A stretch of 64,000 nucleotides of DNA from Falsirhodobacter algicola (GCF_018279165.1 NZ_CP047289.1:1929001-1993000), one strand, 5' to 3'; counted from the stretch's first letter, positions 19,732 to 29,501 are shown. Made by a program: numbers and translations. The notes: generated by a model from the letters alone, not told the origin.

Positions 19732-21155
19732 CACACGGCCTCCTGCGCCGCAAAGGCGCGCACATCGGTCAGACGGCCCGTCACGGCGGCGGCGGCGGCC
19801 ATGGCCGGGCTCATCAAATGGGTACGCCCCCCGCGGCCCTGCCGCCCCTCGAAGTTGCGGTTGGAGGTGGCGGCGCAGCGATCCCCGGGGTTCAGCTGAT
19901 CGTCGTTCATGCCAAGGCACATGGAGCAGCCCGACAGCCGCCATTCGAAGCCCGCATCGATGAAGACCTGCGCGATGCCTTCCTGTTCGGCCTGATGGCG
20001 CACGAGGCCGGAGCCGGGCACGACCATCGCCCGGATGCCCGGCGCGATGCGGCGCCCGCGCAGGATCTCGGCGGCGGCGCGCAGATCCTCGATCCGGCCG
20101 TTCGTGCACGATCCGATGAAGACGGTGTTCACTTCGATGTCCTGCAGGCGGGTTCCCGGCGTCAGGCCCATGTAATCGAGGGCGCGGCGCGCCGCCGCCA
20201 CCTTGCCGCCCGAGAAGCTTTCGGGTTCGGGCACGGTGCCGGTGATCGGCAGCACATCCTCGGGCGAGGTGCCCCATGTCACGACCGGGGCGATATCCTC
20301 GGCGCGCAGGGTGACGACCTTGTCGTAATGCGCGCCTTCGTCGGAGAAGAGCGTCTTCCAATAGGCGACGGCGGCATCCCATTGTTCGCCCTTGGGGGCG
20401 TTCGGGCGGCCCTTGCAATAGGCGAAGGTGGTCTCGTCGGGGGCGATCAGACCGGCGCGGGCGCCGCCTTCGATCGCCATGTTGCAGACCGTCATGCGGC
20501 CTTCCATCGTCAACTCGCGGATGGCCTGCCCGCAATATTCGATCACATGGCCGGTGCCGCCGGCGGTGCCGGTCAGGCCGATCACGGACAGGGTGATGTC
20601 CTTGGCCGTCACCCCGGGGGGCAGCGAGCCGGTGATCTCCACCTTCATGTTCTTCGATTTCTTTTGGATCAGCGTCTGGGTGGCAAGCACATGCTCCACC
20701 TCGGACGTGCCGATGCCATGCGCCAGCGCGCCGAAGGCGCCATGCGTCGCGGTATGGCTATCGCCGCAGACCACGGTCATGCCCGGCAACGTCCAGCCCT
20801 GTTCGGGCCCGACGATGTGCACGATCCCCTGACGGATGTCGTCGATGGGATAGTAATGCACCCCCGAGGCGCGGGCATTGGTGTCGAGCGCGCCGACCTG
20901 AATGCGGCCCTCTTCGTTTTCGATATGCAGCTCGCGCCCCTTGGTGGTGGGCACGTTGTGGTCCGGCACGGCGATCGTCTTGCCGGGCGCGTGCACGGCG
21001 CGTCCGGCCATGCGCAGCCCTTCGAAGGCCTGCGGGCTCGTCACCTCATGGACGAGGTGGCGGTCGATATAGAGGAGGCAGGTGCCGTCGGCATCCTGCT
21101 GGACGACGTGGTCGTCCCAGATCTTGTCATAGAGCGTGCGTGCTTGAGCGGTCAT
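19731..21155 (-). CDS. leuC: 3-isopropylmalate dehydratase large subunit
   Basis: A 474-residue aconitase-family enzyme. The [4Fe-4S] cysteines are in FIGSCTNGR and [10 protein letters not shown]. Substrate motifs are [30 protein letters not shown] and [16 protein letters not shown]. The ATG at 21155 ([10 protein letters not shown]) is preceded by AGGGACGAGCC; an in-frame ATG further upstream lies within the leader hairpin and is rejected. Heads leuC-leuD. Confidence 0.97.
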   Translation of the reverse strand: MTAQARTLYDKIWDDHVVQQDADGTCLLYIDRHLVHEVTSPQAFEGLRMAGRAVHAPGKTIAVPDHNVPTTKGRELHIENEEGRIQVGALDTNARASGVHYYPIDDIRQGIVHIVGPEQGWTLPGMTVVCGDSHTATHGAFGALAHGIGTSEVEHVLATQTLIQKKSKNMKVEITGSLPPGVTAKDITLSVIGLTGTAGGTGHVIEYCGQAIRELTMEGRMTVCNMAIEGGARAGLIAPDETTFAYCKGRPNAPKGEQWDAAVAYWKTLFSDEGAHYDKVVTLRAEDIAPVVTWGTSPEDVLPITGTVPEPESFSGGKVAAARRALDYMGLTPGTRLQDIEVNTVFIGSCTNGRIEDLRAAAEILRGRRIAPGIRAMVVPGSGLVRHQAEQEGIAQVFIDAGFEWRLSGCSMCLGMNDDQLNPGDRCAATSNRNFEGRQGRGGRTHLMSPAMAAAAAVTGRLTDVRAFAAQEAV

Positions 21156-21178
21156 GGCTCGTCCCTGCGGTCGGATGG

Positions 21179-21236
21179 CTTTGATGCGGAAAACAGCGGC
21201 GTCTGGGATGCACAAGGGCACCCCGCCGCATCAAAG
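21179..21236 (-). promoter_or_regulatory. Structured leuC leader (11-bp inverted repeat)
   Basis: CTTTGATGCGG (21179-21189) and CCGCATCAAAG (21226-21236) are perfect complements separated by 36 bases. The structure lies between a 30-residue open frame and the leuC start and overlaps that frame's stop codon. No T run follows, so it is not a plain terminator. Confidence 0.45.
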
Positions 21237-21323
21237 GCGCGCGAGGACGTTGCGGGTCGCACCGAAGAACCGCGCCGGAAGGCGGGCATGGTCGGTGATG
21301 TTGAAGTAGATGAACCCTTGCAT
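21231..21323 (-). CDS. Possible 30-residue leader ORF upstream of leuC
   Basis: ATG-initiated frame of 30 codons on the leuC strand, beginning MQGFIYFNITDHARL and ending NVLARL-stop. Its stop TGA lies inside the left arm of the leader hairpin. Leu codons are not densely clustered, so a classical leu attenuator is doubtful. No good ribosome-binding site is visible. It could be a conserved micro-protein or chance. Confidence 0.3.
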   Translation of the reverse strand: MQGFIYFNITDHARLPARFFGATRNVLARL

Positions 21324-21426
21324 GGGGCAGAGTGTAGGCCCCCGGACGGATTCGCGCAAGAGGCGCTGCGGACTTGCGTGCGCGCGGCCGCGCCATATAC
21401 CAATGCGGAAGCAGAAGGACGATGCC

Positions 21427-22149
21427 ATGCCCAATCCCACCGCCGCCATGATCGTCATCGGGGACGAGATCCTTTCGGGTCGCACCCGGGACAGCAACGC
21501 CCACCATCTGGCGAACGAGCTGACCTTGGTGGGGATCGACCTGCGCGAGGTGCGCTTCATCGCGGACGATCACGAGGGCATCGTCGCGGCGGTCAATGCG
21601 CTGCGGGGCGCGCATGATCACGTCTTCACCTCGGGCGGGATCGGGCCGACCCATGACGACATCACCGCCGATGCCGTGGCCGCGGCGTTCGGTGTGCCGA
21701 TCGACGTGCGGGCCGATGCGGCCGCGCTCTTGGGCGCGCATTACGAACGCACGGGGCGCGAGTTCAACGACAGCCGCAAGCGCATGGCCCGCATCCCGGA
21801 CACGGCGGTGCTGATCGACAACCCGGTATCCATCGCGCCGGGCTTCACGCTGGGGAATGTGCATGTCATGGCCGGGGTGCCGGACGTGTTTCAGGCGATG
21901 CTGGCGGGGGTGCTGGCGCCGCTGGCCAAGGGGGCGCCGCTTCTGTCGCAGACCCTGCGGGTGGAGCGGGGGGAGGGCGACATCGCCGCGCCCTTCGGCG
22001 CGCTCGCGGCCGAGTTCCCGGACCTGTCGATGGGCAGCTATCCCTTCGTTCTGAACGGGGCGGTGGGCACCAACCTCGTGATCCGCGGCACGGATGCGGC
22101 GCGTGTGAATGCGGCGATGGCACGGCTGGCCGATCTTTTTCCGGGATGA
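21427..22149 (+). CDS. CinA/MoaB-type molybdopterin-binding domain protein
   Basis: A 240-residue protein equal to the N-terminal half of CinA (competence/damage-inducible protein A). Seen: AAMIVIGDEILSGRTRDSN, FTSGGIGPTHDDITADAVAA and PGFTLGNVHVMAGVPDVFQ. The C-terminal PncC-type nicotinamide-nucleotide amidase domain is absent. Family members bind nucleotide-like substrates and have been linked to ADP-ribose pyrophosphatase activity; the role here is unknown. The ATG at 21427 has AAGGA eight bases upstream. ATGA overlap with the next gene. Confidence 0.88.
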   Translation: MPNPTAAMIVIGDEILSGRTRDSNAHHLANELTLVGIDLREVRFIADDHEGIVAAVNALRGAHDHVFTSGGIGPTHDDITADAVAAAFGVPIDVRADAAALLGAHYERTGREFNDSRKRMARIPDTAVLIDNPVSIAPGFTLGNVHVMAGVPDVFQAMLAGVLAPLAKGAPLLSQTLRVERGEGDIAAPFGALAAEFPDLSMGSYPFVLNGAVGTNLVIRGTDAARVNAAMARLADLFPG

Positions 22150-22796
22150 CACGCGCACTTCTGGCCGAGATGGAGCCGACATGGCCCCCCGCCCGGCAGT
22201 GGCGGCAGGGGCCGTGGGTGCTGCGCGATGGGGCGGGCGGGGGTGGCCGGGTGTCGGCCGCGACGCTCGAAGGGCCCTATGACGGCGCGCCGCCCCCCTT
22301 CGTGATGGTCCGCGAGGGCGAGGAGGCGCTGGACCGCGCGCTTGTCGCTGCAGGCTATGGACAGGAGGATGAGGTCACGCTCTATCTGGCACCAGTGGCG
22401 GATCTCGCGGCCCCGGCGGCGGTTCGGGCCGAATGGCCGCCCGGGCCGGATGCGGTGGCGATGTGGGCGGCTTCGGGGCGGATCACCGCGCCGCGGCTTG
22501 CGGTCATGGCGCGCTGCGGCTGCCCCCGCACGATCATCGCCTGCGAGGGCGGTGCGGTCTTTGCCGCTGTGAACGGCGATCTGGCCGTGCTGCATGCGCT
22601 GGAGGTCGCGCCCCAGCAGCGTCGCCGCGGCCTTGCCCGCCGCCTCGTCCAAGGGGCCGCGCAGTGGGCGGCGGATCGGGGCGCGGCGCGGCTGGGCCTC
22701 GTCGTCTCGGCGGACAATGCCCCGGCCCGCGCGCTCTATGCCGCGCTCGGCATGGCGGAGGTCGGACGTTATCATTACCGCCGGGCGCCTCGGTGA
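22146..22796 (+). CDS. GNAT-family N-acetyltransferase
   Basis: A 216-residue protein with a C-terminal GNAT domain. The acetyl-CoA loop is LEVAPQQRRRGLARRLVQ, and VVSADNAPARALYAALGM is the last conserved block. The N-terminal ~100 residues (WRQGPWVLRDGAGGGGRVSA) look like the extra domain in Rhodobacteraceae GNATs. Target unknown. It is coupled to its neighbours by ATGA and GTGA overlaps. Confidence 0.87.
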   Translation: MTRALLAEMEPTWPPARQWRQGPWVLRDGAGGGGRVSAATLEGPYDGAPPPFVMVREGEEALDRALVAAGYGQEDEVTLYLAPVADLAAPAAVRAEWPPGPDAVAMWAASGRITAPRLAVMARCGCPRTIIACEGGAVFAAVNGDLAVLHALEVAPQQRRRGLARRLVQGAAQWAADRGAARLGLVVSADNAPARALYAALGMAEVGRYHYRRAPR

Positions 22797-23647
22797 TCCG
22801 CCGTCTGTATCTGTGCCTGTGCCTCGGCCTTGCCGCCGCCCCGGCCTCCGCCTTCACCCCGCCCTTTCCCGGCCCCGCCACCCTGACGCGCGAGGAGGCG
22901 GCCGATCCCGGCAGCACCGCCATTCCCACCGCCCCATGGACCGAAGAGGGCGCCCCCCCGCCGGTGGCCGAAGGCGCGGTGCTGCGCAGCGCATGGCAGA
23001 TGACCCCGCCCGAGGGGTTCACCACGCTGTCGATCCTGCAACCGATCCGCGCGGCGATCGTGGCCGACGGGTGGGAGATCCTGCTCGATTGCGACACCGA
23101 TCGCTGCGGCGGCTATGATTTCCGCTATGCGCTCGATCTGTTCCCCGAGCCGGAGATGCATGTCGATCTGGGCGATTTCCGCTTCATCTCGGCCCAGCGC
23201 GGTGCGGCGCGGCTGGCGGTGACGGTCAGCCGTTCGGGGGTGGAGGCGTTCGTGCAGCGCACCGAGGTCACGCCCGATGCGCCCACGCCCTTGCCGCAGG
23301 CGGGCTTTGGCGCGCAGGCCGTCGTGCTGGAGGGGCTGGATTTCGCCAGCGGCGAATCCGCGCTTCAGGGCGCGCAACCGGCGCTGGAACCGCTGCTCGA
23401 TTGGCTGCGCCGAACGCCGCAGGCGCGCGTCATGCTGGTGGGGCATACCGATCGCAGCGGCGATGCGGCGGCGAACCTCGCCTTGTCGCGCAGCCGGGCG
23501 GAGGCGGTGCGCGATTGGCTGATTACGCAGGGGATCGCGGCGGAGCGGCTTCGGGCCGACGGGGTCGGCGGCCTGGCCCCGCGCGACACCGACGCCACCG
23601 AAGCCGGCCGCGCCCGCAACCGCCGCGTGGAGGTGCTGCCCGATTAG
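22793..23647 (+). CDS. OmpA-family outer-membrane/peptidoglycan-binding protein
   Basis: A 284-residue exported protein: signal peptide (RRLYLCLCLGLAAAPASA) from a GTG start overlapping the upstream stop. A middle domain contains the possible disulfide pair in LDCDTDRCGGYDF. The C-terminal OmpA domain (LEGLDFASGESALQ, VMLVGHTDRSGDAAANLALS, RNRRVEVLP) binds diaminopimelate of peptidoglycan. The N-terminal part is not a recognisable beta-barrel, so it is likely periplasmic and wall-bound. Confidence 0.87.
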   Translation: MIRRLYLCLCLGLAAAPASAFTPPFPGPATLTREEAADPGSTAIPTAPWTEEGAPPPVAEGAVLRSAWQMTPPEGFTTLSILQPIRAAIVADGWEILLDCDTDRCGGYDFRYALDLFPEPEMHVDLGDFRFISAQRGAARLAVTVSRSGVEAFVQRTEVTPDAPTPLPQAGFGAQAVVLEGLDFASGESALQGAQPALEPLLDWLRRTPQARVMLVGHTDRSGDAAANLALSRSRAEAVRDWLITQGIAAERLRADGVGGLAPRDTDATEAGRARNRRVEVLPD

Positions 23648-23743
23648 GGCGGCGCCCCCGCCTTGCATCCGCCGCCGCCGCGTGGAACCTTGCCCGCGAT
23701 GCGCCGAGGCGCGTCCATTTCACCATGCGGACGGAGGATGACG

Positions 23744-24574
23744 ATGAAGACGCTGGCCGAGAACCGTGCCTTTGGCGGCGTGCAGGGGGTCTATTCCCAC
23801 GCCGCCCGGACCACCGGCTGCGACATGACCTTCGGCCTGTTCCTGCCGGCCGAGGCGGAGGAAGGCCCGGTGCCCGTCCTGTGGTTCCTGTCCGGCCTGA
23901 CCTGCACCCATGAAAATGCGATGGTGAAGGCCGGTGCGCAGCAATGGGCCGCCGCCGAGGGGATCGCCCTCGTCTTTCCCGACACCTCGCCGCGCGGGGC
24001 GGACGTGGCCGATGACGCGGCCTATGATCTGGGGCAGGGCGCGGGCTTTTATGTGAATGCGGCGCAGGCCCCGTGGGTGCCGCATTTCCGCATGTGGGAC
24101 TATGTGACGACCGAACTGCCCGAGGCGCTGTTCAAGGCCTTTCCCTTGGATGAGGGGCGGCAGGCGATCAGCGGCCATTCGATGGGCGGGCACGGCGCGC
24201 TGACCATCGCCATGAGCATTCCGGGCCGGTTCCGCTCCGTCTCGGCCTTTGCGCCGATTGCGCATCCCACGGCCTCGGAATGGGGGCGCAAGCAGTTCGC
24301 GGCCTATCTCGGCCCGGACGAAAGCGCATGGGCGGCGCATGATGCGACGCTTTTGATGCGCAAGCGCGGCTTCGACGGGCCGGTTCTGGTGGATCAGGGC
24401 AGTTCGGATCAGTTCCTCGATCTGCTGCGCCCCGAGGCCTTGGCCGAAGCCATGGCCGCTCGGCGGCAGGAGGGGGCGTTCCGTATGCAGCGCGGCTACG
24501 ATCACAGCTATTTCTTCATCTCCACCTTCATGGAGGAGCATGTGACCTTCCACAGCCGGGCGCTCTATGACTGA
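23744..24574 (+). CDS. fghA: S-formylglutathione hydrolase
   Basis: A 276-residue esterase-D family alpha/beta-hydrolase releasing formate and glutathione, the last step of glutathione-dependent formaldehyde oxidation. Catalytic Ser in [24 protein letters not shown] carries the Asp and [15 protein letters not shown] the His. [12 protein letters not shown] and DTSPRGADV are family blocks. The ATG at 23744 has GGAGG six bases upstream; a closer ATG at 23738 abuts it. No alcohol dehydrogenase partner is adjacent. Confidence 0.95.
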   Translation: MKTLAENRAFGGVQGVYSHAARTTGCDMTFGLFLPAEAEEGPVPVLWFLSGLTCTHENAMVKAGAQQWAAAEGIALVFPDTSPRGADVADDAAYDLGQGAGFYVNAAQAPWVPHFRMWDYVTTELPEALFKAFPLDEGRQAISGHSMGGHGALTIAMSIPGRFRSVSAFAPIAHPTASEWGRKQFAAYLGPDESAWAAHDATLLMRKRGFDGPVLVDQGSSDQFLDLLRPEALAEAMAARRQEGAFRMQRGYDHSYFFISTFMEEHVTFHSRALYD

Positions 24575-25016
24575 GGTCTATGTCGATGCCGATGCCTGCC
24601 CGGTGAAGGCCGAGGTGGAGCGTGTGGCCCTGCGGCACGGGGTGCGGGTGCTCATGGTGTCCAATGGCGGGATCCGCCCGTCGGCCCATCCGCTGATCGA
24701 AAGCGTGTTCGTCGCCTCCGGCCCCGACGAGGCGGATAAGTGGATCGCCGATCATGCAGGCGCGGGCGATGTCGTGGTGACGAACGACATCCCGCTGGCC
24801 GCCCGCTGCGTGGAGGCGGGGGCCGCCGTGCTGCGCCCGAACGGCGAGGCGCTGACCACCGCCAATATCGGCAACGTGCTGGCGACGCGCGATCTGATGG
24901 CGGATCTGCGGTCCGCCGATCCGTTCCGGCAGGGCGGCGGGCGGGCCTTTTCCAAGGCCGACCGCTCGCGCTTTCTCGACGCGCTGGACCGCGCGATCCG
25001 CAAGGCGCGCGGTTAG
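24567..25016 (+). CDS. YaiI/YqxD family protein (DUF188)
   Basis: A 149-residue PIN-like-fold protein of unknown function. It opens with [18 protein letters not shown] and contains [13 protein letters not shown] and [12 protein letters not shown], the family signatures with conserved Asp. It overlaps fghA by 8 bases and ends tail to tail with the glycosyltransferase-like gene. Confidence 0.92.
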   Translation: MTEVYVDADACPVKAEVERVALRHGVRVLMVSNGGIRPSAHPLIESVFVASGPDEADKWIADHAGAGDVVVTNDIPLAARCVEAGAAVLRPNGEALTTANIGNVLATRDLMADLRSADPFRQGGGRAFSKADRSRFLDALDRAIRKARG

Positions 25017-25879
25017 AGCCGGGCCGCCTTGCGCGCCAGATCGAGCTCTGCTTCGATCAGCAGACCGTCCGCCGCCAGCGCGGCGCGGGCGGGCGGGGGC
25101 GGATTCATGACGGCGTCGTAGAAGGCGGCCCGCTCGGCCTCGGTCGCGTGGGTCAGCACATCCGCCAGCACGAGGTTGTTGCGATAGGCCCCGCGCGTCA
25201 GGCGGAAGGGCAGCCGTGCGAGCCATGCCGCCCGGTCCTCGGCGTGGAAATGCAAAAGCGGCAGGGCGTCCGTGAAGGGGATGCCGTCGATCCTGTCCTT
25301 GTTCAGAAAGCCGCCATGCAGGCGCGGCTCCAGCCCCGGCACGCCGGTGCGGAAGAAGGACTTGCCGACGGCATGGCTTAGCGCGCCGCTGGGCAGCGCC
25401 TCGGCCCAGTCGCCCAAATGGCGGTCCCGCTCGGCGGCGCGGCGCAGCGGCGCGCGGAACTGGCGGGCGGTGAAGATGTCGGGCGGCAGGTCCGCATCGT
25501 GCAGCGCCTCCCATGGGCGCATCCGCACGAGGACCGTGTCCGCGGCGTCCAGCACCTCGGATACGGGGCGAGCGGGGTGGATGAACTCGTCCACATCCAG
25601 ATGCGCGATCCATGGCAGCGGGGCCGCGGCATAAAGCCGCTGCATGTTCCACGTCTGGCGGTTCTGGTGGCGTCCGGGGCGTTTCGGCCCCCACCAATCG
25701 GCATCGCAGCGGATGGTGCTGACGCGGTCCAGCCCGGCCAGCGCCTCGGCGGCGGCATCTTCGGGATCGTCCAGATGCAACCAGATATGGGCCGCGCCCA
25801 GCCCGAGGTGATGCGCAACGAAGGCGCGCATCTGGTCGATCGGCGCCATGGCCGTGATGCAGATGCCCCAATCCGTCAT
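25013..25879 (-). CDS. Glycosyltransferase family 2-like protein
   Basis: A 288-residue protein resembling the GT-A-fold Glyco_tranf_2_4 group. It begins [21 protein letters not shown], with [13 protein letters not shown] and the nucleotide/metal motif [13 protein letters not shown] (DVDEF in place of DxD). The C-terminal half ([20 protein letters not shown]) is family-like. It is probably cytoplasmic; acceptor sugar unknown. The ATG at 25879 follows GGGGGAACG. Isolated, with no polysaccharide cluster beside it. Confidence 0.75.
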   Translation of the reverse strand: MTDWGICITAMAPIDQMRAFVAHHLGLGAAHIWLHLDDPEDAAAEALAGLDRVSTIRCDADWWGPKRPGRHQNRQTWNMQRLYAAAPLPWIAHLDVDEFIHPARPVSEVLDAADTVLVRMRPWEALHDADLPPDIFTARQFRAPLRRAAERDRHLGDWAEALPSGALSHAVGKSFFRTGVPGLEPRLHGGFLNKDRIDGIPFTDALPLLHFHAEDRAAWLARLPFRLTRGAYRNNLVLADVLTHATEAERAAFYDAVMNPPPPARAALAADGLLIEAELDLARKAARL

Positions 25880-25967
25880 GTCGTTCCCCCATGCGCGCGT
25901 CTTCGCCGACTCACTTGATTTTCCGCCGGCATGAACGACACTTGTGACATGAGCGATGGAGGCCGTC

Positions 25968-26318
25968 ATGCTGGAATACCTGCCCGATGATCTGCGCGAA
26001 GAAATGCGTCAGGCTGCCATCCGAAAGCGCCGGCGCGGATCGCGGCTGCACATCCAGCTGGGCCCGGATGTGTTCCCCCTGACGCGGCTGTGGGACAGGG
26101 GCCTGTCGATCGAGGCGGCGCGCCTGACCCATCTGCGCGGCGTGGTCGATCTGTTCGACGGGCCGCGGCATATCGGGCACTGCCTGATCGTCGCCTCGGT
26201 GATCGACGGGGATGAGCTGGTCTGCGAGTTCAAATCCTTCCAGCCCATCTGCGACGGCCCGCCCGTGGATTTCGAACGCACGGCCGAACCTGTGGCGGGT
26301 TTCCTGCCCGCCTATTGA
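25968..26318 (+). CDS. Conserved hypothetical protein, possibly PilZ-like
   Basis: A 116-residue protein I cannot place with certainty. Seen: a basic stretch RKRRRGSRLHI at residues ~19-29 and LWDRGLSIEA at ~40. The spacing and order resemble the RxxxR and D/NxSxxG motifs of c-di-GMP-binding PilZ domains, but the second motif is degenerate. The rest is beta-rich (GHCLIVASVIDGDELVCEFK). GGAGG lies five bases before the ATG at 25968, which favours it over the ATG at 25956. Divergent from the glycosyltransferase gene and convergent with the MalY-type gene. Confidence 0.7.
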   Translation: MLEYLPDDLREEMRQAAIRKRRRGSRLHIQLGPDVFPLTRLWDRGLSIEAARLTHLRGVVDLFDGPRHIGHCLIVASVIDGDELVCEFKSFQPICDGPPVDFERTAEPVAGFLPAY

Positions 26319-27484
26319 AGATCGGCGAAGGCCTCGCCCAGACGGGTGCAGGCCTCTTCGATCATCGCGCGCGGCATGGCGATGTTGAAACGCAGGAACG
26401 TCTCGCCGCCGGTGCCGAAGCTGGGGCCGTGATTGGCGGCGATTCCGGCCTGCCCCTCGACGCGGGCCAGGATTTCCTCTTGGGTCATGCCGGTGCCGGA
26501 GAAATCGACCCATGCCAGATAGGTCGCCTCCAGCGGCATGGAGGTAAGGCCCGGGATCGCGTTGATCGCGGCATCGAACAGGCGGCGGTTCTCGTCCAGA
26601 TAGTGCATCAGCGCATCGACCCATGCCGCGCCTTCGGGGGTATAGGCGGCCGTGGCCATGCGCAGCCCGAAGCTGTTGGGCGAAATGCCGAGCGCGGCGA
26701 CACGCGCCGCGAACCGCGCGCGCAACGCCTCATCGTGGATGATGACGTTGCCGGTATGGCCGCCCGCGATGTTGAAGGTCTTGCTGGCGGAGGTCATCAT
26801 CACCAGCCGGTCCGCGATGTCCGGCGCGGCGATCGGCATCGGGACATGGCGCTGACCGGGATGCACGAGGTCGTGGTGAATCTCGTCCGAGACGAGGATC
26901 AGATCGTGGCGGCGGCAGAAATCGGCGATGGCGCGCAGTTCCTCGGCGGTCCAGACGCGGCCCCCGGGATTGTGCGGCGAGCAGAGGATCAGCATCCGCT
27001 CCGCCCCGGTCATCCGCGCCTCCCACGCCTCCAGATCCAGCACATAGCGCCCGCCCGACAGCGCCAGCGGACATTCGACGACCTGCCGCCCCGCCGCCCG
27101 GATCACCCGCGCGAAGGCGTGATAGACGGGCGTCATCAGCACGACGCCGTCGCCCGGCTGCGTGAAGGCATCGACGCACAGCGCGGTGCCGTTCACCAGC
27201 CCATGCGTGGTGAAGATCGCCTCGCGCTGCACCTCCCAGCCGTGGCGCGTGCGCATCCACCAGCAGATCGCATCGAGATAGGCGCGGTCATCGCCGAAAT
27301 AGCCGTAGATGCCATGCGCGGTCATCGCCTCCAGCTCGGCCTGAACGGTGGTGGGGGGGCGGAATTCCATATCGGCCACCCACATCGGAAGCCCCCGGCC
27401 TTCGGGTACGTCATACAGCGTGTCCATCATGTCCCATTTCACCGAATGGGTGCCGATGCGGTCGATCTGTTCGTCAAAGCTCAT
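26312..27484 (-). CDS. MalY/PatB-type PLP C-S lyase / aminotransferase
   Basis: A 390-residue class I-fold PLP enzyme. Its start IDRIGTHSVKWDMMD and LPMWVADMEFRPPTTV are typical for MalY/PatB cystathionine beta-lyases. LCSPHNPGGRVWTAEEL, ILVSDEIHHDLVHPG and the PLP Lys in TSASKTFNIAGGHTGNV follow, and the end GETFLRFNIAMPR holds the carboxylate-binding Arg. Likely cleaves cystathionine or cysteine conjugates to pyruvate, ammonia and thiol. A strong AGGAGG precedes the ATG. Confidence 0.9.
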   Translation of the reverse strand: MSFDEQIDRIGTHSVKWDMMDTLYDVPEGRGLPMWVADMEFRPPTTVQAELEAMTAHGIYGYFGDDRAYLDAICWWMRTRHGWEVQREAIFTTHGLVNGTALCVDAFTQPGDGVVLMTPVYHAFARVIRAAGRQVVECPLALSGGRYVLDLEAWEARMTGAERMLILCSPHNPGGRVWTAEELRAIADFCRRHDLILVSDEIHHDLVHPGQRHVPMPIAAPDIADRLVMMTSASKTFNIAGGHTGNVIIHDEALRARFAARVAALGISPNSFGLRMATAAYTPEGAAWVDALMHYLDENRRLFDAAINAIPGLTSMPLEATYLAWVDFSGTGMTQEEILARVEGQAGIAANHGPSFGTGGETFLRFNIAMPRAMIEEACTRLGEAFADLQ

Positions 27485-27560
27485 GGGGAGGCCTCCTGGA
27501 ATGCGGCGAGCTTAGAGCGGAAGGATTGCGGCGGCAACGCGCTTGGCCTAGATCAGGGAC

Positions 27561-28085
27561 ATGATACGCCCCATTCTGATCCATCCCGACCCGCGTCTGA
27601 AGAAGGTCTGCCCGCCGGTGGCGGCGGTGACGGACGATATCCGCGATCTGGCCCGCGACATGCTGGAGACGATGTACGACGCGCCCGGCGTCGGCCTCGC
27701 CGGCCCGCAGATCGGGGTGATGCTGCGGATCCTGACGATGGACTGCACCAAGGACCCGGAGGCCGAGCCTCGGCCCATGGTGCTGATCAACCCCGAGATC
27801 CTGTGGTCCTCGGAGGATCGCAGCACCTATGAGGAAGGGTGCCTGTCCATCCCCGAGCAATATGCCGAGGTGGAGCGCCCGGCACGGGTGCGCGTGCGCT
27901 GGCTGGGCCTCGATGGGGCCGAGCATGAAGAGGAGTTCGCGGACCTCTGGGCGACCTGCGTGCAGCACGAGATCGACCATCTCGACGGCAAGCTGTTCAT
28001 CGACCATATCGGGCCGCTGAAACGCCAGATGATCACCCGCAAGATGCAGAAGCTGAAACGCGACCGCGCGCGGGAGAAGGCATGA
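27561..28085 (+). CDS. def: Peptide deformylase
   Basis: A 174-residue metalloenzyme that removes the N-formyl group from new proteins. All three motifs are intact: [10 protein letters not shown] (43-52), EGCLSIP (92-98, metal Cys 94) and HEIDH (136-140). It overlaps the paralogous second gene by 4 bases and sits upstream of fmt, so formylation and deformylation genes are together. Confidence 0.97.
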   Translation: MIRPILIHPDPRLKKVCPPVAAVTDDIRDLARDMLETMYDAPGVGLAGPQIGVMLRILTMDCTKDPEAEPRPMVLINPEILWSSEDRSTYEEGCLSIPEQYAEVERPARVRVRWLGLDGAEHEEEFADLWATCVQHEIDHLDGKLFIDHIGPLKRQMITRKMQKLKRDRAREKA

Positions 28086-28579
28086 TCCGTCCCTTCCTGT
28101 CATGGCCCGATCCGCGTCTGCGCAGCCCCGCCGCGCCGGTGGAGGCCGTCACGGACGAGGTGCGCGCGATCTGGCGCGACATGGTGGAGACGATGGACGC
28201 CATGCCCGGCTATGGCCTTGCCGGGCCGCAGATCGGCGTGATGCTGCGGCTGGCCGTGGTCGATTGCTCCGAAGAGCGGGGGCAGGCCGTGCTGATGGCC
28301 AACCCCGAGATACTGCACGCCTCCGTTCAGCCGCGCGAGCATGAGGAGGCGAGCCCGAACCTGCCGGGGGTGCATGCCGCCATCTCGCGCCCCCGTGCCG
28401 TGACGGTGCGCTTTGTGAACGTGGAGGGCGCGGTGGAGGAGCGGGATTTCGTCCATCTCTGGGCGACCTCGGTGCAGCACCAGATCGACCATCTGAACGG
28501 GCGGATGTATTTCGACCATCTCTCGCCGCTGAAGCGCAAGATGCTGATCGCGCGGGCGCAAAAGCGGGGGCGGCGGTAG
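28082..28579 (+). CDS. Degenerate peptide deformylase paralogue (probably inactive)
   Basis: A 165-residue tandem duplicate of the preceding def; the two share the MIRP...DPRL start and the first motif ([10 protein letters not shown], 43-52). Motif 2 reads EASPNLPG: the metal-binding Cys of EGCLS is missing. Motif 3 reads HQIDH: the catalytic Glu is Gln (residue 134). Zinc/iron binding and catalysis should therefore fail, though both histidines remain. The reading frame is intact and GC bias is normal, so it is kept under selection. A structural, ribosome- or substrate-binding role is possible. Confidence 0.9.
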   Translation: MIRPFLSWPDPRLRSPAAPVEAVTDEVRAIWRDMVETMDAMPGYGLAGPQIGVMLRLAVVDCSEERGQAVLMANPEILHASVQPREHEEASPNLPGVHAAISRPRAVTVRFVNVEGAVEERDFVHLWATSVQHQIDHLNGRMYFDHLSPLKRKMLIARAQKRGRR

Positions 28580-28580
28580 G

Positions 28581-29501
28581 ATGCGCGTCGTCTTCATGGG
28601 CACGCCCGATTTCTCGGTCCCGGCGTTGGAGGCGCTGCACGCCGCCCATGAGGTGGTCTGCGTCTATACCCAGCCGCCGCGCCCCGCGGGCCGCGGCAAG
28701 AAGGAACGCCCCGGCCCCGTCCATCGCCGCGCGCTGGAACTGGGGCTGACGGTGCGCCACCCGGCGCGCCTGCGTTCGGCCGAGGATCAGGCCGAGTTCG
28801 CCGCCCTCGGGGCGGATGTGGCGGTGGTGGCGGCCTATGGGCTGATCCTGCCGCAGCCGATCCTCGATGCGCCGCGCCTTGGCTGTCTGAACATCCACGC
28901 CTCGCTTTTGCCGCGCTGGCGGGGGGCGGCGCCGATCCACCGGGCGATTCTGGCCGGGGATGCGGAAACCGGCATCTGCATCATGCGCATGGAGGCCGGG
29001 CTCGATACCGGGCCGGTCATCGCCTGCGAGGCGACGCCCATCGGCCCCGAGGATACGACCGCCACCGTGCATGACCGGCTGGCCGCCATGGGCGCGGCGG
29101 GGATCGTGGCGGCGCTGGAGGGCGATCTGGCCGCCGTGCCGCAGCCCGACGCGGGCGTGACCTATGCCGCCAAGATCGACAAGGCGGAGGCGGGGATCGA
29201 CTGGACCCGCCCGGCCGTCGAGGTGGATCGCCAGATCCGCGGCCTCTCGCCGTTCCCCGGCGCATGGTGCCTCGTGGAGGGGGAGCGCGTGAAGCTGCTG
29301 CACAGCCGCCTTGCCGACGGCCAAGGCGCGCCCGGCGAGGTGCTGGAGGGGTTCACCATCGCCTGCGGCCAAGGGGCCGTCACCATCACGCTGGCCCAGC
29401 GCGAAGGCAAGCGCCCGGTCGGTGCCGAAGATCTGCTGCGCGGGCTGACCCTGCCGAAACGGCTGGACTCGGGTTCTGGGGCCGTTATCACGAAAGCATG
29501 A
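28581..29501 (+). CDS. fmt: Methionyl-tRNA formyltransferase
   Basis: A 306-residue enzyme that formylates initiator Met-tRNA using 10-formyl-tetrahydrofolate. Seen: [35 protein letters not shown], the catalytic [17 protein letters not shown], and [12 protein letters not shown]. The C-terminal tRNA-binding domain starts near [11 protein letters not shown]. Follows the two deformylase genes by 1 base and leads, through a 31-codon frame, to the Nramp-like gene. Confidence 0.97.
   Translation: MRVVFMGTPDFSVPALEALHAAHEVVCVYTQPPRPAGRGKKERPGPVHRRALELGLTVRHPARLRSAEDQAEFAALGADVAVVAAYGLILPQPILDAPRLGCLNIHASLLPRWRGAAPIHRAILAGDAETGICIMRMEAGLDTGPVIACEATPIGPEDTTATVHDRLAAMGAAGIVAALEGDLAAVPQPDAGVTYAAKIDKAEAGIDWTRPAVEVDRQIRGLSPFPGAWCLVEGERVKLLHSRLADGQGAPGEVLEGFTIACGQGAVTITLAQREGKRPVGAEDLLRGLTLPKRLDSGSGAVITKA

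Noticed and set aside
21152-21403. 83-codon frame on the leuC strand
   Set aside because: No SD, low-complexity Ser/Ala/Arg content, overlaps the hairpin and the leader frame.
28082-28579. Calling the second deformylase a pseudogene
   Set aside because: Frame, length, start and codon bias are intact; a pseudo-enzyme fits better.
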